A DNA stretch of 64,000 nt from positions 42,378-106,377 of the forward strand of contig JACVGT010000007.1 in NCBI GenBank assembly GCA_018992685.1, written 5' to 3'. The notes beneath the pieces were generated by a model that did not search any database, was not told the origin of the DNA, and saw nothing but the letters and a program-made list of their open reading frames with translations. A program made the position numbers and the translations under genes. Position 1 is the first letter of the stretch. Each line of letters starts with the position of its first letter. Positions 23,865 to 33,672 of the stretch are shown one piece after another. Source of the stretch: Theionarchaea archaeon (GTDB lineage Archaea; Methanobacteriota_B; Thermococci; Methanofastidiosales; SZ-28-30).

Positions 23865-24304
23865 CGGATGAAAAGAGGGGAGTAACCCTGCAAGAGATAA
23901 ACGAACAGGAATTGGCTCTTAATATCCAGGTTCTCCAAGAGCAGGGGAGAATACTGGCGTCTAATGTGGAGCGATTGTCAATGTACTTGCAGGAGCTTGC
24001 TGCCTCCAGAGCCACATTGGAAGGAATGCAAAGCCTGAAAAAAGGAGATGAGATTCTGGTGCCCATCGGAGCCTCCAGTTTCATCAGGGCGCGGATTGAT
24101 GACATAGAAAAGGTCATTGTGGGTGTTGGCTCCAACGTGTCCATGGACAAGACGCTGGGTGATGCAGCAGCCAGCATGCAGGAAAGAATGAATCTGGTGG
24201 AATCAAAGATCAAGGAGAGCCAGGACGCCTACATAAAAGTGGCTCAGAAACTGGACGTTTTCACGGCAGAGGCGCAGAGGCGCGTGCAGTCCATCTCACA
24301 GTAG
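23861..24304 (+). CDS. pfdA: Prefoldin alpha subunit
   Basis: A 147-residue jellyfish-type chaperone subunit that delivers unfolded proteins to the thermosome. Two long coiled-coil helices (residues about 8-55 and 95-145) flank a beta hairpin (GDEILVPIGASSFIRARI, VGVGSNVSMDKTL). The start overlaps the eL20 stop (ATGA). Ends the tightly packed cluster. Confidence 0.93.
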   Translation: MTDEKRGVTLQEINEQELALNIQVLQEQGRILASNVERLSMYLQELAASRATLEGMQSLKKGDEILVPIGASSFIRARIDDIEKVIVGVGSNVSMDKTLGDAAASMQERMNLVESKIKESQDAYIKVAQKLDVFTAEAQRRVQSISQ

Positions 24305-24382
24305 TACTGGTGCTCTACATAAGCGTTCAGAGAACACCAACCTAATCCAAGAATCAGCTAAAGATTGTCTTGAAGTGAATCT

Positions 24383-25267
24383 ATGTTTGACATTTTGAAG
24401 AAAAAACTGGATACCTTTGTCCAGAAAACTATTTCCGATAAGGATCTGGACAGTATATTGTGGGAGTTGGAAGTCTCACTCCTTGAAAGTGACGTTTCCA
24501 TGAAAGCTTCTGAGAAGATGGTTGAGACCTTACGATCAGAACTCGTGGGATCAAAGGTAGGGCTAACAGAAAGGAAAAAGAATATTATCCAGGATGCTTT
24601 GAAAGATGCAGTCTTACAGGTTCTTGATGTAGATTCTGTTGATCTGGAAGCCCTAATCAGGGAAAAAAATCGCGAAGATGGTCCTCTGATTGTACTGTTT
24701 GTAGGGTTTAATGGCACAGGGAAAACGACCACTATTGCAAAGCTTGCCCACATCCTCAAGCAGAAGTTTACTGTGGTCATTGCGGCTTCAGACACCTTCA
24801 GGGCAGGATCACAAGAACAGCTGGAAAAACATGCAGAAAGAATCGGGGTCAGGGTGATCAAACATGGATATGGTGCAGATCCTGCAGCCGTGGCATTTGA
24901 TGCAATTAAACATGCCAGGGCAAAAGATGTGGATGTGGTGCTGATCGACACAGCAGGGAGAGCAGAAACAAACAAGAACCTCATGGAACAGATGAAGAAG
25001 ATCAAACGGGTGACAAACCCTGATCTGACCATTTTTGTGGGTGACGCCCTGGCTGGGAACGCCGCAGTAGAGCAGGCGGAGAAGTTCGGGGAAGTGGGCA
25101 TTGATGCATCCATACTCACAAAGATCGATGCAGACGCCCGGGGTGGGGCAGCTCTCTCCATCAGCTGTGTTACAGGAAGACCTATAATCTATGTGGGAAA
25201 TGGACAGGAATATACTGATTTGCAGCCTTTTAACTCAGAATGGCTGCTGGAAAAACTAGTTTCATAG
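24383..25267 (+). CDS. ftsY: Signal recognition particle receptor FtsY
   Basis: A 294-residue SRP GTPase that docks SRP-bound ribosomes at the membrane. Residues 1-85 are the N domain (MFDILKKKLDTFVQKTISDK, ELEVSLLESDVSM). The G domain has G1 GFNGTGKTTTIAKLA, the insertion box with DTFRAGSQEQL, G3 DTAGRAETN, VGDALAGNAAVEQ, G4 TKIDADARGG and the closing G5 region. It lacks the long acidic N-terminal region of bacterial FtsY, as is usual in archaea. Follows prefoldin after 78 bases. Confidence 0.96.
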   Translation: MFDILKKKLDTFVQKTISDKDLDSILWELEVSLLESDVSMKASEKMVETLRSELVGSKVGLTERKKNIIQDALKDAVLQVLDVDSVDLEALIREKNREDGPLIVLFVGFNGTGKTTTIAKLAHILKQKFTVVIAASDTFRAGSQEQLEKHAERIGVRVIKHGYGADPAAVAFDAIKHARAKDVDVVLIDTAGRAETNKNLMEQMKKIKRVTNPDLTIFVGDALAGNAAVEQAEKFGEVGIDASILTKIDADARGGAALSISCVTGRPIIYVGNGQEYTDLQPFNSEWLLEKLVS

Positions 25268-25419
25268 GCAGGAAAACTCGGTACATTGAGGTGGGGTTCA
25301 TGATGCGAGAAAGATTTGGGAGGGAGGGATTGCAATCTCCTTGAATTTTGATCGAGTAAACAAAGCACAAAGTATAAATACGTGGGGTTTGAAAAAGCCA
25401 TATACCCGAGGTGTGCTTC

Positions 25420-26595
25420 ATGGATTTCCCTGATGGAGAAATTCTACAGCGGCTGGATGCAAGAGAACTGGATTTGGCAGAAATAATAAAGTCCCTTCAG
25501 GACAGGGAATTTACCGGAGTTCTAAAGTACTTTGGCGAGAAACTGGGCAACATTCTCTTCATTCGAGGGGAGATAGTTGCCATGACCTATGGGAATCTGG
25601 CTGGAGATCAGGTGGGAGATGTCCTCCTTGAGGAGACCACCAAAGGAGGAAGAGCAGAGATTCACCAGCTTCCTTCTCAGACTGCGCGATCTGCGCTCCG
25701 GTATTATATTGACGTTCTAGGATACCCCATTGCAATCTGGAAGCTAGAAGATGCCCGACGGGAAGTCATGAGGCGGGCGGGGATCAATGAGCCTGATGTG
25801 GCCACCCTAGAGCAGATGCTGGAATCAGAGGGAGTGGCACACCTGCTCAAGAGACCTGCGCCTGAGATCATTGCAGCCAAGAAAGAGGTTACCTGCGGAT
25901 GGGATGCTGTGGGGCTGATGGACCAGTACCCTGTTCCCTCTAATACTCACATGAACATTCTGGTCATGGGAGGGCCGAACCCGTACAAGCAGTTATGGTG
26001 CCAGCAATTCATCTACGGAGAGCTGGTAAAGGGGTTGGGAGCTGTCTATTTCAACTTCAATACCACCCCGGATGACATTCGGATGAACTTGGTGCGGCTG
26101 GGAATGGACATTGAAAAATTCGAAGAAGAAGGCAAGTTCTTTTTTGTGGACTGTTTCCCCTGGAGATTGAAGAAGTCTCCGGAGAAGTTTCATTCAGCCA
26201 TTGATAAGTCATCACTCCTGGATTTTGGACTCGCACTATCTGAGGCTTCAAAAGAGATAGATGCTCCTTCCAGTGTGGTGGTATTTGACTCTCTGAGCAA
26301 TTTGATGATTTACTTTGACCCAGATCAGGTCATCAAGTTCGCTGTCAATCAGGGCTCAAAACTGAAGGAGATGGAATGGACTGGACTGTACATTGTGGAA
26401 GAAGGGGTGAATGATACCAAGATTGAGAATTCACTGAGGTTCCTGCTAGACGGCGTATTTGTTATCGAGACTACAAGGAAGAAGTACCTGGGTGAGTTCA
26501 AGATTGAATGGATCCGGGGTATCGTGGACAAACCCACTGCTTACTACTTTGACGTTTCCAAGAAAGGACTGGGTCTTATTCCCAAGAAAGGGTGA
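25420..26595 (+). CDS. PATAN/DUF4388-like plus KaiC-like protein with degenerate P-loop
   Basis: A 391-residue soluble protein. Residues 15-85 look like a PATAN/DUF4388-type module (LQDREFTGVLKYFGEKLGNI, FIRGEIVAMTYG, VLLEET), which often pairs with signalling domains. The C-terminal 230 residues follow the KaiC/RecA order: ILVMGGPNPYKQLWCQQFIY in the Walker A position, GAVYFNFNTTPDDIRMNL, FFVDCFPW, VVFDSLSNLMIYFD as Walker B-like, and a final DGVFVIET strand. The Walker A keeps a Lys but not GxGKT, so it may not hydrolyse ATP. The start is the ATG at 25420, after GAGGTG; a GTG nine bases upstream is an alternative. TATA candidates lie near 25370 and 25400. Confidence 0.72.
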   Translation: MDFPDGEILQRLDARELDLAEIIKSLQDREFTGVLKYFGEKLGNILFIRGEIVAMTYGNLAGDQVGDVLLEETTKGGRAEIHQLPSQTARSALRYYIDVLGYPIAIWKLEDARREVMRRAGINEPDVATLEQMLESEGVAHLLKRPAPEIIAAKKEVTCGWDAVGLMDQYPVPSNTHMNILVMGGPNPYKQLWCQQFIYGELVKGLGAVYFNFNTTPDDIRMNLVRLGMDIEKFEEEGKFFFVDCFPWRLKKSPEKFHSAIDKSSLLDFGLALSEASKEIDAPSSVVVFDSLSNLMIYFDPDQVIKFAVNQGSKLKEMEWTGLYIVEEGVNDTKIENSLRFLLDGVFVIETTRKKYLGEFKIEWIRGIVDKPTAYYFDVSKKGLGLIPKKG

Positions 26596-26618
26596 GCCTT
26601 TTCTCTTGCTCAGTTCTG

Positions 26619-27041
26619 TCAAATATCCAGGACGCACTGGAAAAAGCGTAATCCATCTTTTTCTCCACTTTTGAGCCCAAAATAGGTAGCAGCTTTGACT
26701 TCTGTCTTGATCTCGTGTTTTTCCTGGCTGAGACGTTCTCCTCTGGCAGTTCCTGAAAGGTACACGCCTTCATTTCTCTTGATGCTTACGGTGAAGTCCG
26801 AGAAGACCATCTCGGTGATGTCTCTCTGAGCAAGCAATTCATTCAGCCATTCCACAAACAGTGATTCACAGTCATCTGCTGCAGCCTCCACCTTGATTTC
26901 TCTGCGGGGAGTCACTCCGTCCACGTTGACCATAACGGAGAACATGGCTCGAGCACCATTTTCAAAGGCTTCTTCTACGGTTTTTCCCCACGATCTGATT
27001 CCCACATCAGCGTCATGATCTAGAAGTTCGAACTTTTCCAT
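26619..27041 (-). CDS. Archease
   Basis: A 140-residue chaperone-like protein that activates the RtcB tRNA ligase in tRNA splicing. It begins FELLDHDADVGIRSWGKT, the family signature with the metal-binding Asp, and includes ALEAFENGARAMF-like (here VEEAFENGARAMFSVM), LFVEWLNELLAQRD and the closing RFFQCVLDI. The ATG at 27041 fits the family, with a TATA-like GGTTTTTCTTATGG about 25 bases upstream; an upstream in-frame ATG at 27062 lies within that box. Divergent from the deacetylase gene. Confidence 0.93.
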   Translation of the reverse strand: MEKFELLDHDADVGIRSWGKTVEEAFENGARAMFSVMVNVDGVTPRREIKVEAAADDCESLFVEWLNELLAQRDITEMVFSDFTVSIKRNEGVYLSGTARGERLSQEKHEIKTEVKAATYFGLKSGEKDGLRFFQCVLDI

Positions 27042-27126
27042 GGTCCAGCCAGGGCGCCCCATAAGAAAAACCTTTGCAGTCTTGAAAACCGATTGTTATT
27101 TATAGTTCTCGTGATGTGCACTCATT

Positions 27127-28353
27127 ATGAGAAAGGCGTTCGCGGTATTCCTGGTACTACTTCTTGCATCAGGTATTGGGATAGCTCAGTACGTACGTAC
27201 TTTTGACCCGTCAATTACTGTAGCAACGTGGCCCTACAATAAATCCATGGCCTTCACGGTAACCTGTGATGATGTCTCTTCAGGATACTCTTTGGAGTAT
27301 TTGCAGGAAATCCGTTCCCTCCTGGATTCATACCATGTGAGAGCCACTTTCTTCGTCATACCATTCCACGGCGAATGGGACCTCATGACAGAATCCCCAG
27401 AACTCGTCCGGGAACTCCATGAACTTGCAGGGGCAGGACATGAAATCGGTCTTCACGGGTACGCTCACTACCAGAACGAGTTTGTGTGTCCACCTGAAAG
27501 CCAGCGAGAGCTGCTGAAGAAGGGGCTGGACATAATGAATCAGGCAGGAATTACAGTGAGAGGATTCAGAGCACCTTGTCTCCAATGCACCGAAGAGACC
27601 CTCTCTATACTGAAAGAATATCACTTTGCATACGATTCCAGCATGTTTGGCGAGAGTGGGAGGCCTCTGTTTGGTGGCCCTCTTCCCCAGCTGCTTTCAG
27701 GACATGAGTACACGTGGTATTTGTCCGAAGAGGAGTACCGTGAGAACGTGAGCCTTGCTCAGAAGGAAGCAGACAGCAAGTTCAAAGAGGAAACGGTGTT
27801 TTCAGTGGTGATGCACATGAAGGCAGTTAACGAAGGTGAGGGCATCAGCCTGATGAAGGAATTATTAGCTTTTGTCACTGAAAAGAATGTGTGGAACTGT
27901 ACTTTGCTGGAACTAGTGGAATGGGAGACAGCAGTGAAGGAGGTCAGGTGGGATTCCAGAAAGACGCTGACTGGAGGAGACATTACTTTCTACAACGTTC
28001 CAGAAGGGCTTTCATTGACTATTGTTCTTCCCTCTCATTATGCCTCCGACTTGTCCAGTGATGATGTCACCATGACCTGCCACACGGATGACAAAACGTG
28101 CAAAGTCACCGTATGCTTTGAAAAATCATATGGGGAAGTGACCCTGCCTTTTACTCTTAGCTATGGGTCCCTGCAGTCTCGCAATGATATGGAGATGGTG
28201 CGCGGTCGATCTCTGGATTCTTCACTCTCACCTCCTTGTCAGTGTCTCCCTGGGGGAATGCTTATCGCATGGGAGATGCTGTGCCTGCCCTATAGAAATG
28301 CAGAACGTGTGAAATCTCTGGAGGAGCTTCTGCTTCATCCTTCATTCTTGTAG
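27127..28353 (+). CDS. Secreted polysaccharide deacetylase (NodB) family protein
   Basis: A 408-residue exported protein. An N-terminal signal peptide (KAFAVFLVLLLASGIGIAQ) precedes a NodB domain: TVTCDDVSSGY (catalytic Asp-Asp), ATFFVIPFHGE, GHEIGLHGYAHYQNE (metal His pair) and GFRAPC. About 120 further residues form a beta-rich tail with several Cys, unassigned. Such enzymes remove N-acetyl groups from surface glycans. TATTTATAG at about 27097 is some 28 bases before the ATG. Confidence 0.82.
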   Translation: MRKAFAVFLVLLLASGIGIAQYVRTFDPSITVATWPYNKSMAFTVTCDDVSSGYSLEYLQEIRSLLDSYHVRATFFVIPFHGEWDLMTESPELVRELHELAGAGHEIGLHGYAHYQNEFVCPPESQRELLKKGLDIMNQAGITVRGFRAPCLQCTEETLSILKEYHFAYDSSMFGESGRPLFGGPLPQLLSGHEYTWYLSEEEYRENVSLAQKEADSKFKEETVFSVVMHMKAVNEGEGISLMKELLAFVTEKNVWNCTLLELVEWETAVKEVRWDSRKTLTGGDITFYNVPEGLSLTIVLPSHYASDLSSDDVTMTCHTDDKTCKVTVCFEKSYGEVTLPFTLSYGSLQSRNDMEMVRGRSLDSSLSPPCQCLPGGMLIAWEMLCLPYRNAERVKSLEELLLHPSFL

Positions 28354-28531
28354 GTTCTGTACGCATCAAATGGGTGTGAGATCACATCTCTTAACAAGAA
28401 TCACTTGATGAAATCACTCCATTCTCAAAATCGTGTTGATGAGGGAACATATGCATCACAGAATAGATGCGCGAACTGAACAGGTAGAACCAGAACCAGA
28501 AAAAATATATAAAGACAGAGTCATGAGGGAA

Positions 28532-29062
28532 ATGCAGGAACAACAAGAAAGGAGGGTCAAAATGCAACCAGGAGCGATCTATGAGGAAAAAATTGTATCA
28601 AAATGGATTATAGTTGTACTTCTTTCCATCGCGGGATCTATGCTCTTCTTATTGGCATATCAGGTTCTGATAGAACCACTTGGCTCCGAGCCTGCTCCTA
28701 ATTGGTTCTATCTGATAATGTTTCTCCTGTTTTTAGGAATTGCTTTCACCTTTGGAAGGCTGATCATAAGGATGACACCTGCCTCCATTTTTGTGGGGTT
28801 TGGACCACTTGGACACAACATCGCCTGGGACAATGTGGAGGACTGTTTCCTTGATGAGACGTCAGCCGCAAGGTATGGAGGTGCAGGTGTGCGGACGGTA
28901 AGGATTGGTGGACACTGGAGGATTATCTACAATATCGTGGAAAGTTCCCGCGTGGGCCTCTCGCTCAGAGAAGGCAGATTCAGAGATATTGTATTTTCCA
29001 CACGGCATCCTGAGGACGTCATGACAACAATCAAGGAGTGGGCGCACATTCGAGAGGAATAG
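28532..29062 (+). CDS. Membrane protein with PH-like domain, unknown function
   Basis: About 176 residues: a charged helical N terminus, two membrane helices (WIIVVLLSIAGSMLFLLAY and WFYLIMFLLFLGIAFTFGRL), then a beta-rich PH-like domain (ASIFVGFGPLGHNIAWDNVE, VGLSLREGRFRDIVFSTRHP). The frame is open to 28433, but the only good TATA (ATATATAAAG, about 28505-28513) lies within it and predicts a leaderless start at 28532. An ATG at 28439 would add 31 residues. It resembles the smaller PH-SHOCT protein at 60938-61462 in type. Confidence 0.6.
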   Translation: MQEQQERRVKMQPGAIYEEKIVSKWIIVVLLSIAGSMLFLLAYQVLIEPLGSEPAPNWFYLIMFLLFLGIAFTFGRLIIRMTPASIFVGFGPLGHNIAWDNVEDCFLDETSAARYGGAGVRTVRIGGHWRIIYNIVESSRVGLSLREGRFRDIVFSTRHPEDVMTTIKEWAHIREE

Positions 29063-29312
29063 CCTTCGTTGGTAGGTTAAGTGGGGCTCGCTTTGGGATT
29101 CCTTGTTTCGCAATACTCATACATGAAACTCTTCTGGAGACTTCGTGAAGCAGGTGGGTTCCCCATATTCCTTTCCTGTCCCGGCCGCCTCGGATTATTG
29201 AGTTGTATGATAAAGACTGCTGAGACGATGCTACACGTGAGAAGAGATAACTCAGGTACAACAGCAGCTTGACGTCGTTCAGAATTATCCACCGTATATC
29301 GAATTTCTGTAT

Positions 29313-31673
29313 TCACTTGCGGAAGGCGACCAACACGATGGCGAAAGCACCCGCATATATGAAGGCCCCAACCAAGAACGCGTAAGAAAACCCAAATGAA
29401 AAAGCCAGTATCATCCCAATGATACTCCCCATGACAGAGCCTCCCCCGTTTACAGCATACATCCAGATAACGTCTTTTTCTACTTCCCTGGACACAATCC
29501 TCAGCCCCAGGGGAAAGGGCATCCCCATGAGCAAGTACAATGGTGACAACAGGAGAACACTGAGCACAATCTTAGTGGGGATAGGATTGGGCATGAAATA
29601 ATAGATGAGAGGAGATAACCCCACTACATAAACAAGGGCTACCAGTATTAGTATTGCCAGTACTCTCTTCACCATTTTTCTCTCATTGGAGAATCTTCCC
29701 GTTATAAAGCTCCCCAAGCCAGAGAATATCAGCATAGAAAACAAGATCACCTGGAAGGCATAGGCTGGCTGGCCCAGGAACAAGGACAACCTCTGAATGG
29801 ACACTGCTTGTATGAGTATGTACCCAATCCCCAACAAGACGAAATACCCAATAAAAGGTATTGTAATTCGGCTCTCGAATTTCAACCGTCGTTCAGCAGC
29901 TACAGGCAGTACCAGGAACAGCACGGTCAGAGCAAAGAACCCCACAAGCATGTATCTCAGAAACGATGGTGCGCTCTTCTCAGTATGGTAAAAATAGGGA
30001 TGATCATCAGTTGTGGGAGTGACATCTCTGCCTTCTGGGACGAGGCTAAGGTAGGAATCCAGGTTGACACCAGAATAGAACGGTGCATACAAACACTCGA
30101 ACTTGAATACATCAGCCTCCGGGCTGTTTATGGAAACATAGTACTCTCGTATAACGGTCTCCGCCTGAGCTGCCTTTTCCAAAATAGCATGAACACTCTG
30201 CTCATCCAGGGGGTTCTTGAAAATGAAGGTGTAGTCTGTCTGTCGATACAGGTTGGTGTAGCCCGAAGACATCACATGTCTGAAAATCATCATATGCAGT
30301 TCGGGAGAGACTCCCTCTCTCAGTAGTGCTTCTCTCGTTGTTGAAAACTGCCTCAGCAGCCGATAGCTTACCCCAGTTTCAGCATCCAGTGCATTATACT
30401 CATCCATGAGACTGGTCACCAGAATTGCGGCAATTCCATCATCCGAGAGGTGGTTCCAGTAGTCTTGATTGGCCTCCACTGTGTAGACATACGTGTCAGA
30501 AAAGGTCTGCACAATTGAGGAAGGCAAAATCAGAGCATCTGAGCCCAGAACTCCATTCTCAATGAGATCAAATGTCCTATTACATCGGTTGACATATGTT
30601 CGCCCATCCTCTACGACATACGTGACTTCTGGTCTGGAGTAGATGTCTTTTGACACATCCTTGAATTCTGAAAGCATCATCTCCATGATGACGGGATTGA
30701 TTTCCACTCCCACGACATCGGTGGAACCTGCTTGTATTGCCATGGCCAATTCGACCCCTCCACCTGATCCAATGGCCAGTATGGACTCGGGATTTTCAAA
30801 GAACATGAAGTACCTGATATCTGTTTCATTCCCTGTAAAGGGATTGTCTGATTTTAGGACAGTGACAGGATAGGACCCATTGACAATGAACTGGACCTTC
30901 CCCCATGGGAATTGGACAACATCCACTCTCGAGGTTGGGCTCCACCGGGTATACAGTATTTCAGAACCTTGTTCAACATATGCGGTCAGTGGCTTCTTGG
31001 GAACGGGTTCCATTTGGTCTTTCATGTAGAAAGCTCCTCCCACGAGAATCAGCATGACCACCATGAGGCCCGCCATTCTCCTGGAGGGTCTCTTGAAAAA
31101 GACCGATGAGACCAAGGCCACCACACTGCAGAAAATGACGACTCCTTCCACAGATAAGGTAGGCACAAGCAATGAAACCAGAAATGAGCCTGCAGCCGCT
31201 CCGACTAGATCACCGAAATAAATGTAGGAAATTTCGCGCTTGGAGGATGTGGGGTAATTCAGAGCGGAGCTCAGCACAATGCCTGCAAAGAAGAAGGGGA
31301 CAGCGGGGAGTAGAGAGAAATACATTAAGAACAGCAGACTGTCAATTGAGAGCAGTTCCAGATGGGTGAGGGAGAGCTGCTCAAAGAATTCTGTCTTGCT
31401 GGCATGCGAAATAGCGACCAGACTGATTATCATGAACAGGCTGAAGAGCAACGCTGCATAGGATAGCAGTGTGAAGTATTCTTTTCTTCTGGAGATGAAA
31501 TAGCCTAGGACACCACCAACGCCCAGTCCAAACATGGCAATTGAAACGATGATATATGAAACATTGGTCCAGAACATGAACCCAAATTGATATGATAGAG
31601 ATACTTCAAAGCATAGGCTGCCTAAAGAGAGGAAGAACACGCCTGCAATGAATATTGATAACCGTCTGTCCAT
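29313..31673 (-). CDS. Membrane protein with spermidine synthase-like methyltransferase domain
   Basis: A 786-residue fusion. The N-terminal ~210 residues have about seven membrane helices, the middle (~240-540) is a soluble Rossmann domain, and the C-terminal ~220 residues have about eight helices. The Rossmann domain shows AIGSGGGVELAMAIQAGSTD, VVGVEINPVIMEMM and EDGRTYVNRC, matching spermidine synthase-like enzymes. A TATA-like ACTTTATAAAGG is centred about 25 bases before the ATG. Whether it makes polyamines is doubtful; many membrane-fused members have unknown substrates. Confidence 0.82.
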   Translation of the reverse strand: MDRRLSIFIAGVFFLSLGSLCFEVSLSYQFGFMFWTNVSYIIVSIAMFGLGVGGVLGYFISRRKEYFTLLSYAALLFSLFMIISLVAISHASKTEFFEQLSLTHLELLSIDSLLFLMYFSLLPAVPFFFAGIVLSSALNYPTSSKREISYIYFGDLVGAAAGSFLVSLLVPTLSVEGVVIFCSVVALVSSVFFKRPSRRMAGLMVVMLILVGGAFYMKDQMEPVPKKPLTAYVEQGSEILYTRWSPTSRVDVVQFPWGKVQFIVNGSYPVTVLKSDNPFTGNETDIRYFMFFENPESILAIGSGGGVELAMAIQAGSTDVVGVEINPVIMEMMLSEFKDVSKDIYSRPEVTYVVEDGRTYVNRCNRTFDLIENGVLGSDALILPSSIVQTFSDTYVYTVEANQDYWNHLSDDGIAAILVTSLMDEYNALDAETGVSYRLLRQFSTTREALLREGVSPELHMMIFRHVMSSGYTNLYRQTDYTFIFKNPLDEQSVHAILEKAAQAETVIREYYVSINSPEADVFKFECLYAPFYSGVNLDSYLSLVPEGRDVTPTTDDHPYFYHTEKSAPSFLRYMLVGFFALTVLFLVLPVAAERRLKFESRITIPFIGYFVLLGIGYILIQAVSIQRLSLFLGQPAYAFQVILFSMLIFSGLGSFITGRFSNERKMVKRVLAILILVALVYVVGLSPLIYYFMPNPIPTKIVLSVLLLSPLYLLMGMPFPLGLRIVSREVEKDVIWMYAVNGGGSVMGSIIGMILAFSFGFSYAFLVGAFIYAGAFAIVLVAFRK

Positions 31674-31899
31674 GGGATTGAATTTGGGACTCCTTTATAA
31701 AGTTAGCCTTTTGCGCCCTTGGGGAGATCCGTGTTATGACTGCAAGATGAAAGTGTCGTGGACTCTTCCATGAAAGACAGAGAAAGAGAGATGTCTTTGG
31801 AGGATTCCAGCACCTGTGCTTTTCACGTCAGAGCCGGCCGCAAGGGTTGCTATACAGCGTTCAATGAGTGAAGAAATGGGCCCGGATCTGCTTCTCTAT
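31674..31899. other. Intergenic, promoter side of the spermidine synthase-like gene
   Basis: Contains the TATA ACTTTATAAAGG (about 31692-31703, minus strand). The rest shows no gene. Confidence 0.4.
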
Positions 31900-31934
31900 C
31901 AAAAACAAAAAAAGTGAGTCCCTGGCTCACTTTT
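31900..31934 (-). terminator. Hairpin terminator of the subtilisin-like gene
   Basis: On the minus strand AAAGTGAG and CTCACTTT form an eight-base stem around a seven-base loop, followed by TTTTGTTTTTG. The stop codon of the protease gene lies inside the first arm. Confidence 0.7.
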
Positions 31935-33456
31935 TTCTAATTACTACACCTAGAAACATCAGAATGAATATCAGTGCTGTTCCGAGGCAGCCGTCAGTTC
32001 CACATTCACAACCACAGTCTCCATCAGCTGGTGGAGATACAGTGGGGTTGCTGATAATCTGCTGTACCGCAGCGTATGCATCTACACGGCCCCATCCCCA
32101 GAGGCAGTCCTTGTTGACATTGCCCTTGTCGATGGCAGTAGCACCCATGCAGTTCTTAACTTGTAAGGGCGTTGCTATACCACGGGCGTCCAGCATCAGG
32201 GCAGCGACACCCGCTATGTGCGGTGTGGCCATTGATGTACCAGACATTGAAACATCACTGCATGAGGTTCCGGCATCGGCAGCGTAGATTGATACGCCGG
32301 GAGCTGTGATGTCGGGCTTTGTTCTTCCATCAGTGGTGGGACCTCTGGAAGAGAAGCTGGCTAGAGCATCTGACTTGTCAGAAGCACCAACGGTAATGAC
32401 ATCTGTTGCATCACCGGGTGTATTGATAGTGCAGCAGGAAGAGCCCTCATTTCCAGCAGCTACAACCATTACAACACCCTCTCTCACTGCCCAGTTGCAT
32501 TCTTGGGCTATGCTGCTGGTTCCATCTCCACCCAGACTTCCGAATCCGATCACTATAATGTCCGCTCCGATGGAGACACCCCAATCGATACCAGCAATGA
32601 TATTGGAGATAGTGCCGTTTCCAGAAGAATCCAGTACCTTTCCAATCATGAGAGAAGCACCTGGTACCACACGTGAAACGACAGAGGCAACGTGAGTCCC
32701 ATGACCATTATCATCGTATGGTGTAGGATACCCATTAACAAAGTCTTTCCAAGCTACAATTTTTCCTGCGATATCACAATGAGTAGGGTCAGCACCTGTG
32801 TCGAGAATGCAGACCTTGATGCCTGAGCCATCATATCCAACAGCCCAGCAGTCGTCAACATTGATTAGCGGGATACTGTCAGCCAGCAAGGCGTGAGCAT
32901 TCCCATTGGCCTCAATGAATTCAACCAGGGGCTCTTCAGACAGAGCTCTTAGGTTAGAAACGCGAATGTCAGCTGTTGCCCCCATCCGGCTTAGAAACCG
33001 GTAGTGGATGTTGCCGAATTGACTCACTTTGCAGAAAGCATCGGGTTCTTTGAACCAGACCAATACTCTCAGAGTATCACTTGCGTTCATGGTGGCAATC
33101 ATGTCTCTCACAGACCACCTCATCTTCATTACGCTGTTTGGGACAACACTCACGTACTCGCTGGGACCGACCTTCTTGAGGTACATTTTTGGAATCTTGA
33201 GCGTCCTTTCGTCGACCCGTGTAACTGGCAATTTCTCAATATTGATTTCCTTTGCAATCGTGTTCATCACACCAGCATCAACAGAAAAAAACAGGTAGTC
33301 AGAGTCTTCACCTCTAATTTCAACTTCCAGCTTCAATACATCTCTGCCTTCGTGCCCAAAAGTCTGCACATGGAAAGTGACCTTCTCTGGAATTGCATTG
33401 ACAGTGACCAATGACATCATGAGTATGACAGCTGTGGCGAATCCCCTTCGACTCAT
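31927..33456 (-). CDS. Subtilisin-like serine protease with Cys-rich C-terminal anchor
   Basis: A 509-residue exported protease. The signal peptide is GFATAVILMMSLVTVNA. After a ~200-residue pro-region comes the S8 catalytic domain: Asp in ILDTGADPTHCD, His in DDNGHGTHVASV, the oxyanion Asn region AAGNEGSS and Ser in SGTSMATPHIAG. The C terminus reads GDCGCECGTDGCLG, a hydrophobic helix (TALIFILMFLGVVI) and RKK, a possible cell-surface sorting or anchoring signal. The ATG at 33456 follows GGAGGTG by 9-11 bases; a TTG six bases upstream is better spaced. TACTTATAAGTG at about 33508-33519 is the promoter. Confidence 0.88.
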   Translation of the reverse strand: MSRRGFATAVILMMSLVTVNAIPEKVTFHVQTFGHEGRDVLKLEVEIRGEDSDYLFFSVDAGVMNTIAKEINIEKLPVTRVDERTLKIPKMYLKKVGPSEYVSVVPNSVMKMRWSVRDMIATMNASDTLRVLVWFKEPDAFCKVSQFGNIHYRFLSRMGATADIRVSNLRALSEEPLVEFIEANGNAHALLADSIPLINVDDCWAVGYDGSGIKVCILDTGADPTHCDIAGKIVAWKDFVNGYPTPYDDNGHGTHVASVVSRVVPGASLMIGKVLDSSGNGTISNIIAGIDWGVSIGADIIVIGFGSLGGDGTSSIAQECNWAVREGVVMVVAAGNEGSSCCTINTPGDATDVITVGASDKSDALASFSSRGPTTDGRTKPDITAPGVSIYAADAGTSCSDVSMSGTSMATPHIAGVAALMLDARGIATPLQVKNCMGATAIDKGNVNKDCLWGWGRVDAYAAVQQIISNPTVSPPADGDCGCECGTDGCLGTALIFILMFLGVVIRKK

Positions 33457-33649
33457 TTTCAAATTCTCACCTCCTCTTTGATTAGTTATACACATACTTT
33501 TCCGTACACTTATAAGTATTTTGAATCAATTATTTTGCATATATGTAATTAAAGGACGATAACCTGAGAAACCACAAAACGAAGACGTTCAACGAACTCG
33601 AATGACTCCAGTGATTCGTTCTTCTGGTTCCCGCTCAGACTCAGATAGA

Positions 33650-33672
33650 ACAACAAAAAAATAAAAGAAAAG
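33650..33672 (-). terminator. T-rich terminator after the surface protein gene
   Basis: The minus strand reads CTTTTCTTTTATTTTTTTG directly after the stop codon of the 33673-34641 gene. Confidence 0.5.
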
